From Chloroflexota bacterium (GTDB taxonomy: Bacteria > Chloroflexota > Anaerolineae > Promineifilales > Promineifilaceae): a stretch of DNA of 64,000 nucleotides. Both the position numbers and the translations under genes were made by a program. Below the pieces are notes generated by a model, which was not told the DNA's origin, ran no database searches, and was given only the letters and a program-made list of their open reading frames with translations. Location of the stretch: the NCBI GenBank assembly GCA_022616275.1, contig JAKEFB010000031.1, forward strand, positions 1 to 64,000, read 5' to 3'. Shown here one piece after another: positions 15,955-25,521 of this stretch (its first letter is position 1; each line of letters begins with the position of its first letter).

Positions 15955-18900
15955 ATGCAGGAAAAACAAACCCAAGACCAGATTATTGCGGCGCTACGGC
16001 GGGAAAATGCCCGGCTACTGGAAGCCGAGCGCCTCTACCGCCAGGAAGCTGAGACTCTACGCCAGGCGACTACAGCCCTAATCACGGCCGTGGACCTGCG
16101 ACAGGTGCTGGACGGCATCCTGCTCCACCTGGAGGGCGTGGTTCCCTACGACAGCGCCTGTATTTTCCTGTTGAATGGCAGCGGGCAACGAGTCGTTGCC
16201 GGCCGGGGCTTCGCCGATTTGAGCCAGGTGGTCGGCCGGGAATACGCCACCGACAATAATCTCTCCCGCGAGCTGCAGAGCACCCAACGACCCATTTATA
16301 TTACCGATGTCCAGGCCGATGAGCGCTTTGAAGGGTGGGGAGGGACCGATTATGTGCGCGGCTGGATGGTTGTGCCCCTCGTGGTTCGGGACCAGCTTAT
16401 TGGCTGCCTGACGTTAGATAGCCGGCAGGTAGGGACCTACGGCCCCACCCAGGCCACCCTGGCCCAGGCCTTTGCCAACCAGGCGGCCGTGGCCATTGAA
16501 AACGCCCGATTGTTTGAGACTGAGCGCCGGCAGCGGGCCCGTGCCGAAACATTGCAAAAGGTGGGCAGCCTGATCGCCTCCTCATTGGATCTGGACGAAG
16601 TCTTGAATAATATTGCCCAACAGGTGCTGGCGCTGCTCGACGCGCCGGCCTGCAACATCATGCTTCTGGAGTCGCCGGATACCCTCGCCTGGCGGGTGAG
16701 TATCGGCGTACCGGATGAGTGGTCACTGCTCAACCGGCGCCGCCTGGGCCAGGGCCTGTCTGGTTGGGTGGCTGCCCGGCGCCAGCCACTGGCCGTCTAC
16801 GAAATGGCCGAAGACCAGCGGGCCAGTAATCCCACCCTGGTCCGTAAGCACAATTTCCGCTCTTTCCTGGGTGTGCCCATGGAAATTAAAGGGGGGCTGG
16901 TGGGCGTGCTCAATATTTACACCCGCACTCCCCGCCACTTTAGTGATGAAGAGGTAGAGCTGATGGTGGCTTTTGCCGGCCAGGCGGCTATCGCTGTAGA
17001 GAATGCTCGCCTCTTTGCCCAGGTGCAGGCCCAGACCATTACCCTGGAAGCCAAGGTCATGGCCCGGACGACCGAGTTGATTTCCGCCAATGAGCAGTTG
17101 CGGGAGGAAGTGGCCGAGCGCCAGCGGATGCAGGAGGCGCTGCAAACGTATGCCACAAACCTGGAGCGCCGCGCTGTCCAGTTGCAGGTGGCGGCCGAGG
17201 TGGCCCGTGATGCAACCGTGGCCCGCAACTTGGACGATCTGCTGAAACGGGCTGTCAGCCTGGTCTGTGAACGGTTCGGTTTTTACTACGCCGGCATTTT
17301 CCTGGTGGACGACGCCGGCGAATATGTGGTGCTGCAGGCGGCGACAGGGGAAGCCGGCCGGCAAATGCTGGATCGGGGCCACAAGCTAAAAGTGGGTGAG
17401 GCCGGCATTGTCGGCCACGTAGCCGGCCGTGGTCAGCCACGGGTAGCCCTGGATGTGGTGGCAGACGCCGTTCACCTGAAGAACCCGCTGCTGCCGGAGA
17501 CCCGTTCCGAAATGGCCCTGCCGCTGCGGGTGGGAGAATGGGTGATTGGCGTACTGGACGTGCAAAGTGACGAGCCGGCCGCTTTTGACGATGACGACGT
17601 GGCTGTGCTGCAACTGATGGCCGACCAGTTGGCCGTGGCCATTGAGAGCATGCGCCTGCTGGCCAAGACCCGCCAACGTGTCCAGGAACTGGCTGGCCTG
17701 CACGAGATTGCCCAGGCCTTTGGCAACCTGACCGATGTGCGCGAAGCCTACAGCACCCTGGCCGAGCGAATGGGCCACCTGGTGGACGCGCCGATGTGTG
17801 TGGTGGCCCTGTTCAACCCGGCAACGGGCGAGATCGAGGCCCAGGCTCCTGGTTATGGCGTTAGCGATGAGATTGTGGTCGCGGCGCGCTATCAGGCCCG
17901 CGACCTGCAGGACGTGTGGCACTTCCGCAAGCATGGCACGTTTATGGCCAACAGCCGGGCTGAAATTCCACGATATTTTGACCGCTTCCTGGACCAATTC
18001 GGCCTCGAAGCAATACTGGTCAGCCCGATGTTGGTGGAGGGGCGGCTGGTAGGTGTAGTGGTAGTGGCCAACAAGCCGGGTGGTTTTAGCCAGGATGACG
18101 CCCGGCTGCTGGGCGTCTTTGCCAGCCAGGCCGGGGTGGTGATTGAAAACGCTCGCCTTTTTGCCGCTACCCGCCGCCAACTGGAGGAGCTGAGCGCCCT
18201 GCACGCCGTGACCGCGGCCGGAGCCACGGCCGCCAGCGAAGAAACTCTGATTGAGCGAGCCACCGAGTTGATTGGCGAAACGCTCTGCCCAAACAACTTT
18301 GGCATCCTGCTCCTGGACGAGGCGGCGGGTATGCTGCGGGTAACGCCTCCCTATTACGCCAGCGCCCCATTGGCGCTTCAGGAAGTTCCCTTGGGGCATG
18401 GCGTAACCGGCCGGGTAGCAGCCGAAGGCCGGCCGCTCCGGGTTGCAGACGTGACTCAGGTCGAGGCCTATATTGCCGGCGATTCGCAAACGCGCTCGGA
18501 GCTGTGCGTACCCCTCAAGATAGGCGAGCGAGTCATTGGCGTCATCAACCTCGAGAACTGGCGACCGAACGCCTTCAGTGAAGCTGACGAGCGCTTCCTG
18601 GCCACAATGTCCGGCCAGTTGGCTACGGCTATTGAGAAATTACGCCTGCTGGAAGCTGAACGCCGCCGGTCGCAGCAACTGGCCCTATTGAACGAGACAG
18701 CCCGGGAAATGGCCGGGGCCATTCACCTCTCCCACCTGTGCCAGGTGGTCGCCGAACGGCTGCAGAGTGCGCTGCGCTACTACAATGTAGAGATTTACAC
18801 CGTAGACCAGGGGACAGCCCGGGTCGTGATGCAGGCCATTGCCGGGGCTGGGACACACCTGGAGGGTTCGCAGCCCGGCCTCTACTGGCAGGCATTGGGT

Positions 18901-21432
18901 CAGGGGCTGATCGGCCGGGTGGCGGTGACGGGCGAGCGGCTTCTGGTTAACGACATCAACCAGAACCCTGATTTTTACGAAGCCTCTGGTCTGGCCATTT
19001 GCTCGGAACTGGTACTGCCGTTGCGTAGCGGTCAGCAGATTATTGGCGTCCTGAACGTAGACAGCGACCGGCCCAATGCCTTTGACGATGGGGACGTAGC
19101 TATCTTAACTATCGTGGCCGACCGGCTGGCGGTGGCCCTGGAACGGGTTCGCCTGTTTGAAGCCACCCAGCGGCAGGTGGAGGAACTGACGGTGCTGCAT
19201 AGCGTCGCCATTGCCGTTGCTGAGGCGACTCATGTGGATAGCCTCATTGAGCGGGTTACCGAAATAATCGGCAAGACGCTGTATCCAGACATCTTTGGTG
19301 TATTGTTGGTGGACTGGACGGCTGGCATCATTTACGCCCATCCCTCCTACCGGAAACGCACCGGCCCGCTGCCCGTAACCTCAGTGCCCATTGGTGTGGG
19401 CATCACCGGCAGCGTGGCCGCTGACGGCCTGCCCCGCCGGGTGTTGGACGTATCCCAGGAGCCAGCTTACTTTGCCGTTGACCCGCAAACGCGCTGCGAG
19501 TTGTGCGTACCGATCAAGATTGGCGAACAGGTTTTTGGCGTCGTCAATGCCGAAAGTTTCCGGCCGGCAGCCTTTAGCGCAGCCGACCAGCGGCTGCTGA
19601 CGACCATTGCCGGCCAACTGGCCACAGCTATCGAAAAATTGCAGTTGTTTGAGACTGAACGCCAGCGAGCAACGCGGCAGCGTAACCTGGCCGAAACGGC
19701 CGGAGCTATGCTGGCCGCCCTGGATATGGACATGCTCTGGCCGGCCATTACTACCACCGCCCGGCAAACGTTGGAAGCCGACCGGGTAGCCGTCTATGCC
19801 TACGAGGCGGCCAGAGATCGCCTCTCCTGCCCTTTTGCCGAAGGACTCTCGGCCGAGTACGTAGCCGAAATTAACCGCCGCTTCCATGACGCCCCCGGCA
19901 GCCGCCTGTTGCAAAACAGCCAGCCGATTGTCATCAACGACGTCGAGGCCAATCCGGCGACTGCGCCGTTGCGGGAATTGATGCTGCGGGAGGGGATCCA
20001 GGCTTACACCGTCTTCCCTCTCACCGGCCCGGAAGCGCCCCTGGGAGCGCTGGTTGTTTACCGCAACAGCCCGCGCCCCTTTACGGCCGAAGACCTGACC
20101 ACCGGCCAGACGCTGGCCCACATTGTGGCCGTGGCTTTGCAAAACTCCCGGCTGTTCGAGGAATTGACGGAGACGCTGGTCCGTGAACAGCGGCTGAATG
20201 AAGTGGCCAGGGCCATTAGCGGCGCTCTTGATTTGCCGACCATTCTGCCGGCTATCGTTCGCCTGGCGGTCGAGCTGGTGGGTGCCGACGCCGGGGCGCT
20301 CTCGCTGATCGAACCAGACGGAGAAACCACCAGCCATCCTTACATTTTCAACCTGCCTGAAGCATTGAAAGAAAGGCGAGAATCGCGAGGCGACAGCGTG
20401 GCCTGGTCTATTATCGAAAGCGGTGAATCACTACTGCTGGCCGATTACGCCAACCATCCCCGTGCGGCGCCGGCGTGGATCAAGGTGGGCGTGCGCGAAT
20501 TTATCGGCGTGCCAGTCATTGCCGGCGAGATGTCGCTGGGCGCTCTCGGGCTGTTTAGCCTGAGCGGTGATCGTTGCTTTAGCCAGCGAGACCTGGCCCT
20601 GGCCGAATCGGTCGGCCGGCAGGCCGGAGTGGCTATCCAAAACGCTCGCCTCTACGCCGAAGCGCGGCAGCGGGCCGAGCAACTGGCCAACGCTCTGGCC
20701 CGGCAGGAAGAGTTAGACCGGCTAAAGAGCGACTTTATCCAGAATGTCTCCCACGAGCTACGAACACCCCTCTCCATCGTTCACGGCTATGTTTCTCTAC
20801 TAACGGTAGGCGAGTTTGGCCCGTTGCAGCCGGACCAGGAGGAAGCCCTATCAGTCGTCACCCGGCGCGTTCAAATGTTGACCAAGCTGGTAGACAACTT
20901 TACCGCTATCTTAATGGCTGAGGCGAACGTTGGCCCCCGGGAACAGGTGGACCTGGTGGAGCTGGTCCGGATGGTGCTGGAGGACTTTCAAGTTTCCGCC
21001 CGCCAGGCAGGGATTACCCTGGCGGGCGAACTGGCCCTCACACCACCCGTCCTGGGCGATGGCGAGCAACTACGGCGAGTGCTGGATAACCTCATCGGCA
21101 ACGCCCTGAAGTTTACCCCGGCCGGTGGCCAGATCACCGTTCATGTCCGGCCGGAGGAGGAATGGGTCCTCTTGGAAGTGTCCGACACGGGAATCGGCAT
21201 TCCGGCCGAGCAGCTCGACCGCATCTTTGAGCGTTTTTACCAGGTGGACAGCAGCATGACCCGGCGCTACGGGGGGACCGGCCTGGGGCTGGCTTTGGTG
21301 AAGGAGATCGTCGCGGCGCACAACGGCCGGCTGCAAGTAAAAAGCGCCGCCGGGCAGGGGAGCGTGTTTCGCATCTGGCTTCAACCTGCCGAAGGTTGGC
21401 GATATTCATCGCCTGAACCTTCGGCGGGTTGA
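15955..21432 (+). CDS. giant cytoplasmic histidine kinase with nine GAF domains
   Basis: About 1825 residues with no membrane segment. I count nine GAF domains, at approximately 42-185, 200-355, 412-565, 578-735, 742-897, 905-1063, 1070-1228, 1241-1398 and 1408-1565. Most end in the helix pattern AVAIENARLF or a close variant that links to the next. The transmitter follows: H-box FIQNVSHELRTPLS with H1600, N-box NLIGNALKF, G1 DTGIGIP and G2 GGTGLGLAL. It should autophosphorylate in response to several small ligands. No response regulator is adjacent; stand-alone receivers lie at 35791 and 37833. ATG 15955 is the first Met after the TetR stop. The last residues (PSAG-stop) come from a palindromic element. 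Confidence 0.93.
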   Translation: MQEKQTQDQIIAALRRENARLLEAERLYRQEAETLRQATTALITAVDLRQVLDGILLHLEGVVPYDSACIFLLNGSGQRVVAGRGFADLSQVVGREYATDNNLSRELQSTQRPIYITDVQADERFEGWGGTDYVRGWMVVPLVVRDQLIGCLTLDSRQVGTYGPTQATLAQAFANQAAVAIENARLFETERRQRARAETLQKVGSLIASSLDLDEVLNNIAQQVLALLDAPACNIMLLESPDTLAWRVSIGVPDEWSLLNRRRLGQGLSGWVAARRQPLAVYEMAEDQRASNPTLVRKHNFRSFLGVPMEIKGGLVGVLNIYTRTPRHFSDEEVELMVAFAGQAAIAVENARLFAQVQAQTITLEAKVMARTTELISANEQLREEVAERQRMQEALQTYATNLERRAVQLQVAAEVARDATVARNLDDLLKRAVSLVCERFGFYYAGIFLVDDAGEYVVLQAATGEAGRQMLDRGHKLKVGEAGIVGHVAGRGQPRVALDVVADAVHLKNPLLPETRSEMALPLRVGEWVIGVLDVQSDEPAAFDDDDVAVLQLMADQLAVAIESMRLLAKTRQRVQELAGLHEIAQAFGNLTDVREAYSTLAERMGHLVDAPMCVVALFNPATGEIEAQAPGYGVSDEIVVAARYQARDLQDVWHFRKHGTFMANSRAEIPRYFDRFLDQFGLEAILVSPMLVEGRLVGVVVVANKPGGFSQDDARLLGVFASQAGVVIENARLFAATRRQLEELSALHAVTAAGATAASEETLIERATELIGETLCPNNFGILLLDEAAGMLRVTPPYYASAPLALQEVPLGHGVTGRVAAEGRPLRVADVTQVEAYIAGDSQTRSELCVPLKIGERVIGVINLENWRPNAFSEADERFLATMSGQLATAIEKLRLLEAERRRSQQLALLNETAREMAGAIHLSHLCQVVAERLQSALRYYNVEIYTVDQGTARVVMQAIAGAGTHLEGSQPGLYWQALGQGLIGRVAVTGERLLVNDINQNPDFYEASGLAICSELVLPLRSGQQIIGVLNVDSDRPNAFDDGDVAILTIVADRLAVALERVRLFEATQRQVEELTVLHSVAIAVAEATHVDSLIERVTEIIGKTLYPDIFGVLLVDWTAGIIYAHPSYRKRTGPLPVTSVPIGVGITGSVAADGLPRRVLDVSQEPAYFAVDPQTRCELCVPIKIGEQVFGVVNAESFRPAAFSAADQRLLTTIAGQLATAIEKLQLFETERQRATRQRNLAETAGAMLAALDMDMLWPAITTTARQTLEADRVAVYAYEAARDRLSCPFAEGLSAEYVAEINRRFHDAPGSRLLQNSQPIVINDVEANPATAPLRELMLREGIQAYTVFPLTGPEAPLGALVVYRNSPRPFTAEDLTTGQTLAHIVAVALQNSRLFEELTETLVREQRLNEVARAISGALDLPTILPAIVRLAVELVGADAGALSLIEPDGETTSHPYIFNLPEALKERRESRGDSVAWSIIESGESLLLADYANHPRAAPAWIKVGVREFIGVPVIAGEMSLGALGLFSLSGDRCFSQRDLALAESVGRQAGVAIQNARLYAEARQRAEQLANALARQEELDRLKSDFIQNVSHELRTPLSIVHGYVSLLTVGEFGPLQPDQEEALSVVTRRVQMLTKLVDNFTAILMAEANVGPREQVDLVELVRMVLEDFQVSARQAGITLAGELALTPPVLGDGEQLRRVLDNLIGNALKFTPAGGQITVHVRPEEEWVLLEVSDTGIGIPAEQLDRIFERFYQVDSSMTRRYGGTGLGLALVKEIVAAHNGRLQVKSAAGQGSVFRIWLQPAEGWRYSSPEPSAG

Positions 21433-21434
21433 AG
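21379..21434. repeat. palindromic element giving both convergent genes the same C-terminal end
   Basis: CTTCAACCTGCCGAAGGTT at 21379-21397 pairs with the inverted copy at 21414-21434 (one mismatch). Inside is a second stem, GGCGAT/ATCGCC. Both strands read Pro-Ser-Ala-Gly then TGA, so the histidine kinase and the convergent membrane protein end in the same four residues. It may also act as a bidirectional terminator, although no T-run follows. Confidence 0.85.
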
Positions 21435-22478
21435 CGGCGTTCTATCCGAAGACCACGGCGCCTTGGGGGCCATCGTCAGGCGGCAGAGGGCCAGGAGGAC
21501 GGTGTCGTAATTGACCCGCCAGCCGGCAAAGTCAAGCCAGGCCTGCTCCAGGTCCGGCTGCAAAGGGACGCCGGCCTCGGCCAGTTGCCGGCAGACCCAA
21601 TCGTACTCCTCGCGGGTGATGGAGATCGTATCTTCCGGGTAGTGGGGGTCGGCCTTATATTCGACGCGGAAAAAATCAGCAATGCGGCGCAAAGCGATAA
21701 AGCCGGCCCGGATGCATAACGCGGCCTGGGCCTCCCAGGGAATGGCCACCGTAGACAGAGTGAGGGAAGCGGCGTCCAGAACGGCCCCGGCGGCCGTCAC
21801 CCAGGAATGTTGCGGTTGGGGGGAGCGAAAAAAAACCAGCGCCGCCAGGGAGGTGTGGCTCTCCTCGATTTCGGCGAACCAGGTTTCCCAGGTCCGCCAG
21901 GTCTCGGTCAGGCGGTCCAACCCATGAATGCGCTGGTAACGTAGCAGCATTTCTAAGGCCGAGGGTGGATTGCCGGCCCGGACCTCCAGCATGGAGACCG
22001 GGACTTCCCGCCGGGAAAAGGCGCTGTACATCGTCGGTAAATAAGCAATCAGCAGTGCCACCAGAATCAGGCCGATGGTCGCCTCAGAAAAGGCCAGAAT
22101 AGTTTGGAAGAGGGTACCGCCCTGGGCAAAACCTAACGTCAGCAGCGAGGAGCCGCTAATGGTCAAAGCCTCGCGCCAGGAAGCGATGCCGCTGGCCCAA
22201 AATATGGCCATATACCCTATCAGGATCAGAGCCAACCAGGTGGGGAGTAAGGCCAGGAGGCTGACCGGGGCATAGAAAGCCAGGATGCCGTCACGGGCCA
22301 GGTACGTTTCGGCCCGGCCCAGGCGCAGGTTAAAGAGGCGGCGAATGGAGAGAAAAACGACACGAGTTAAGGGATCAGGGGCGCTGCGCGGCAGCACAAA
22401 CGTTCGGATGGCCGATCTTAACGTCAAAGTCGTAATGACCAGGCCGAGCAGAAAGGCGGCAATGCGGGCGAGGATCAT
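21381..22478 (-). CDS. predicted membrane protein with ion-channel-like pore region
   Basis: About 365 residues. The N-terminal third has four to five hydrophobic segments. One stretch, ALTISGSSLLTLGFAQGGT followed by a helix, looks like the pore helix, filter and inner helix of two-TM ion channels (usual filter T-V-G-Y-G), but here the filter reads TLGFAQ. The C-terminal ~200 residues are soluble and helical. No named family is certain. It lies downstream of sbcC and may be part of that transcript. The coding region overlaps the end of the convergent histidine kinase by 52 bases within the palindromic element. Confidence 0.6.
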   Translation of the reverse strand: MILARIAAFLLGLVITTLTLRSAIRTFVLPRSAPDPLTRVVFLSIRRLFNLRLGRAETYLARDGILAFYAPVSLLALLPTWLALILIGYMAIFWASGIASWREALTISGSSLLTLGFAQGGTLFQTILAFSEATIGLILVALLIAYLPTMYSAFSRREVPVSMLEVRAGNPPSALEMLLRYQRIHGLDRLTETWRTWETWFAEIEESHTSLAALVFFRSPQPQHSWVTAAGAVLDAASLTLSTVAIPWEAQAALCIRAGFIALRRIADFFRVEYKADPHYPEDTISITREEYDWVCRQLAEAGVPLQPDLEQAWLDFAGWRVNYDTVLLALCRLTMAPKAPWSSDRTPLQPAEGSGDEYRQPSAG

Positions 22479-22498
22479 AGTTAGTCGGGAGTGGGGTA

Positions 22499-25483
22499 TT
22501 AAATCACGGAGATAACGGACCCACCCGGCCCTTTTTCGACCTCAATTCGGGTGGGGAAGGCGTCGCGCAGCTCGTCAATGTGGGTAATGATCAGGATGCG
22601 CTCGAAATCGTTCTGGATGGTGTTGATGGCCTCAATCAGGCGCTGCCGGCCGTCGGGATCCTGGCTACCGAAGCCTTCGTCAATGACCAGGGTTTGCAGC
22701 CGGGCCCCGGCCCGCCGGGCCAGGACCCGGGAGAGGGCCAGCCGGATGGCAAAGTTGACTCGGAACTGCTCGCCGCCGCTATAATTTTCGTAGGGCCGTT
22801 CGCCGGCGCCGTCTACAATGCGAATGTCCAGCGTCTCGGTCAGGCGGTCGCTCGTCTTCAGCCGGCGCTGCGTGTCAAAAACAACCCGCATCTGCCCCCC
22901 GGTCAGCCGGTCCAGCAATTCGTTGGCGTCGTCCTCAATGTCCGGCAGGGCGCGCTCGATAAGCAGCGCCTGCACCCCCTCCCGGCCGCAGGCTTTTTCC
23001 AGCAGCTTGAGCCGTTGAATCAACTGCGTTACCTCAGCCCGCTCGGCCGTGAGTTGCTCGCGCTGCTGCCGCAGGTCGTCCAGCACGGCCAGCCGTTGTT
23101 GGGCCGCACCCACGCGCCGGTTGGCGGCAATTCCTTCTTCGCGCAGTTGAAACACTTCCTGCTCCACGCCGGCCAGGTCGGCCTTGTCGGCGGCCAACGC
23201 TTCCAGGGTGGCCTGCGCTTCGTCGTGTTGCCGGCCGTAGTCGGCAATAGTATTTTCCTGGTTAGCCACCTGGCGGTCCAGGTCGGCCAGGCTGTCCTCC
23301 AGCGGCCGGACGGCGGCCTGGGCCTGCTGCAACTGTTGGAGACGGGTGGGCGCTTCGGCCAGTTGCTGGCGCGCCTGGCGGGCCGCCTCGTGGGCAGCCG
23401 GGTCGTAACCCAATGTTGCCGCCTGGGCTTCTAACCCGGCCAGGGCGGCCTGGGCTTCAGGAACAATCTGGTCCTGGGCCAGCCGTTCCTGGCTGGCAGC
23501 CAGTTCGCTGGCCAGGCCGGCCCCTTCCCATTCGGCCACAGCCCGGTCAATTTCAGCCAGCCGGGCTTCGGCCGCCGAGAGTTGGCGCTCTTGGGTCTGT
23601 CTCTCTTTTTCCAGGGCCGCCTTGTGGCCCACGGTCGCTGCCAGCTCCCGGACGGCCGCCTGCTGGGCGATAATGGCCGCGTCGTCGGCTGCCTGGGCCT
23701 GCAGCGCCTCCAGCCGGCCAGCGTCACCGGCCTGCCACTCATTGATGGCCCGCTCAATTTCGTCCAGCCGGGCCTGGGCGGCCGCCAGCCGCTGTTGCTG
23801 GACCAACTGCTCCCGTTCCAGCCGCTCCTTTTGGCGAACTTTGACCTCCAGGTCGGCAATGTCGGCCACTAGTTGTTGGATCAGAGCCTGGTTTTGCCGG
23901 TAACGGTCGCCCATGTGTTTGCCCTGGAGTTCCAGGTCGGCTAGGACGGTTTGGCGGTGGCTTTCGCTGAGAGTCTGGCCACAGAGGGGGCAGGCGCCAC
24001 CCGTTTCCTGGCCTAGCCGTTCCAGCCGCTCCTTGAGCTTGTTCATTTCCTCTTTCAGGGTCGGCTGTTCGGCCTGGCGCTTGTCGCGGTCGGCCATGAC
24101 CACCATCAGGCGGGTGTTTTGTTCGGCTACGGCGGCCACCTGGGCGGCGGTCGTGGCCAGGGCGGCCTCGGCCTCGCGGCGGTTTTTCTCGACGACCGGC
24201 TGTTCTTCTTGCAGGACAGTTACGCGCCGGGCCTGGGTCTGCAACTGGTTGATTTCCTGGCGCAGCAGTTGGCCTGCCCCTTCCAGCTCTTGCAGTTTGG
24301 CCCGCGCTTCGTGCCAGGCCTGTTCCTGGCGGGCCAACTCGGCCAGTTGGGCGGCCAGTTGCGCCTGGCGGGCCTGGCCTTCTTGCAGGCCGGCCGAGAC
24401 CTGTTCCCGCTCCTGGCCCATGGCCGCCACTCGCCGTTCCTGGGACTCCAGCCCGGCCACCCGCTGGGCCAGCCGGCTGCGCTCTCGTTCAATGGCCAGT
24501 TCGTGGGGGCGCTTTTGCTGCTGGATGGCGTTGTGGGCTTCGGCCTTCTGCTGCCATTCCTGGACGGTGGCCTCGGCCGCCTGCCAGGCAGCGAAGCCGG
24601 CCGTGATGGCCTCGGCCTGGTCCAGCAGCGCCTGGTGGGCGGCGCGCTCGGCTTGCCGCCGGGCGCTTGTCTGCTGTAGCTCTTCCAGGCCGCGCCGGGC
24701 GCGAGACAGGTTGTCGGCCAGGCTTTTCAGGAGGTGCCTTTGCTGGTGGACGGCCGTTTCGGTGCGGCGTAGTTGCTCTAACAGTCGTTCCTGGGTTGCC
24801 AGCCGGCCGGCGATGCTTTCTAATTCCGATCGGGCTATGGCCAGGCCAGCTTCCCGCTCTGGCTGCTCGGCCAGTTCGGTGTCTATGTCGGCCAGGCGGC
24901 CGTCCAACAGCAGAAGCCGGCTCTCGGTATCCTTGCGCTGGGCCGCGGCTATCTCGCGGTACTGGTCCCACTCGTTGACGCCCAGCAGATCGGCCAGGAT
25001 TTCCTTACGCCGGTTAGGTGTCTTGGTCGTGAATTCGTCGGCCTTGTTTTGCAGCAGGAAACTGGCGTTGACGAAAGTGTCAAAGTTCATCTTGAGCAGC
25101 GCTTCGATGGCGGCCTGAGTGTCGCGCAGCTTGCCCTCGCTGAGGGCTTTCCACTTGCCATTGCTGACGGCCACCTGAAATTCCAGCAGCATCGGTTTTC
25201 CCGCCTGCTTGCGGCGAATAACGCGGTAGATGCTGCCTTCCAGCTCAAAGGTGAACTTGACTTCGGCCGTCTGGCCGTGGTTGACTGCCAGACGATTGAC
25301 CACGTCGTCGTCGCTTTTGCTGCGGCTCTGGCTGAACAAGGCCCAGGTGACAGCATCCAGGATGCTGGACTTACCGGCCCCATTGGCCCCCGAAACACAG
25401 GCCAGGTGAATGCCGTGGAAGTCCAGCACGGTTGGCTTCCGGTAGGAAAGGAAGTTACAGATTTCTAATTGAAGTGGGATCAT
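22499..25483 (-). CDS. sbcC: DNA double-strand break repair ATPase, SbcC/Rad50 family
   Basis: 994 residues with typical SMC-like layout. Walker A is GANGAGKSSILDAV (residues ~35-48), two long coiled coils flank the zinc hook CPLCGQ (C498 and C501), and the C-terminal lobe has the signature YSGGEQFRVNFAIRLALS and Walker B LVIDEGFGSQD. With SbcD it forms a nuclease that opens hairpins and processes blocked DNA ends. SbcD is encoded immediately upstream with a 34-base gap. Hairpin cleavage is notable here given how many long palindromes this genome carries. Confidence 0.96.
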   Translation of the reverse strand: MIPLQLEICNFLSYRKPTVLDFHGIHLACVSGANGAGKSSILDAVTWALFSQSRSKSDDDVVNRLAVNHGQTAEVKFTFELEGSIYRVIRRKQAGKPMLLEFQVAVSNGKWKALSEGKLRDTQAAIEALLKMNFDTFVNASFLLQNKADEFTTKTPNRRKEILADLLGVNEWDQYREIAAAQRKDTESRLLLLDGRLADIDTELAEQPEREAGLAIARSELESIAGRLATQERLLEQLRRTETAVHQQRHLLKSLADNLSRARRGLEELQQTSARRQAERAAHQALLDQAEAITAGFAAWQAAEATVQEWQQKAEAHNAIQQQKRPHELAIERERSRLAQRVAGLESQERRVAAMGQEREQVSAGLQEGQARQAQLAAQLAELARQEQAWHEARAKLQELEGAGQLLRQEINQLQTQARRVTVLQEEQPVVEKNRREAEAALATTAAQVAAVAEQNTRLMVVMADRDKRQAEQPTLKEEMNKLKERLERLGQETGGACPLCGQTLSESHRQTVLADLELQGKHMGDRYRQNQALIQQLVADIADLEVKVRQKERLEREQLVQQQRLAAAQARLDEIERAINEWQAGDAGRLEALQAQAADDAAIIAQQAAVRELAATVGHKAALEKERQTQERQLSAAEARLAEIDRAVAEWEGAGLASELAASQERLAQDQIVPEAQAALAGLEAQAATLGYDPAAHEAARQARQQLAEAPTRLQQLQQAQAAVRPLEDSLADLDRQVANQENTIADYGRQHDEAQATLEALAADKADLAGVEQEVFQLREEGIAANRRVGAAQQRLAVLDDLRQQREQLTAERAEVTQLIQRLKLLEKACGREGVQALLIERALPDIEDDANELLDRLTGGQMRVVFDTQRRLKTSDRLTETLDIRIVDGAGERPYENYSGGEQFRVNFAIRLALSRVLARRAGARLQTLVIDEGFGSQDPDGRQRLIEAINTIQNDFERILIITHIDELRDAFPTRIEVEKGPGGSVISVI

Positions 25484-25493
25484 GGTTATTCAG

Positions 25494-25521
25494 GTAGGAA
25501 CACGAACTATCGTGCCCCTAC
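25494..25521. repeat. palindromic element between sbcD and sbcC
   Basis: GTAGG-AA-CACGA and its inverted partner TCGTG-CC-CCTAC surround a four-base loop. The sbcD stop codon TAG is inside it. It belongs to the set of palindromes found at gene ends in this window. Confidence 0.6.

Noticed and set aside
17386-18489. A 367-residue open frame on the minus strand
   Set aside because: Antisense to the GAF kinase, with no domain pattern.
23913-25118. A 401-residue Ser/Arg-rich frame on the plus strand
   Set aside because: Shadow of the coiled-coil region of sbcC; its composition is typical of the complement of Ala/Glu-rich coiled coil.
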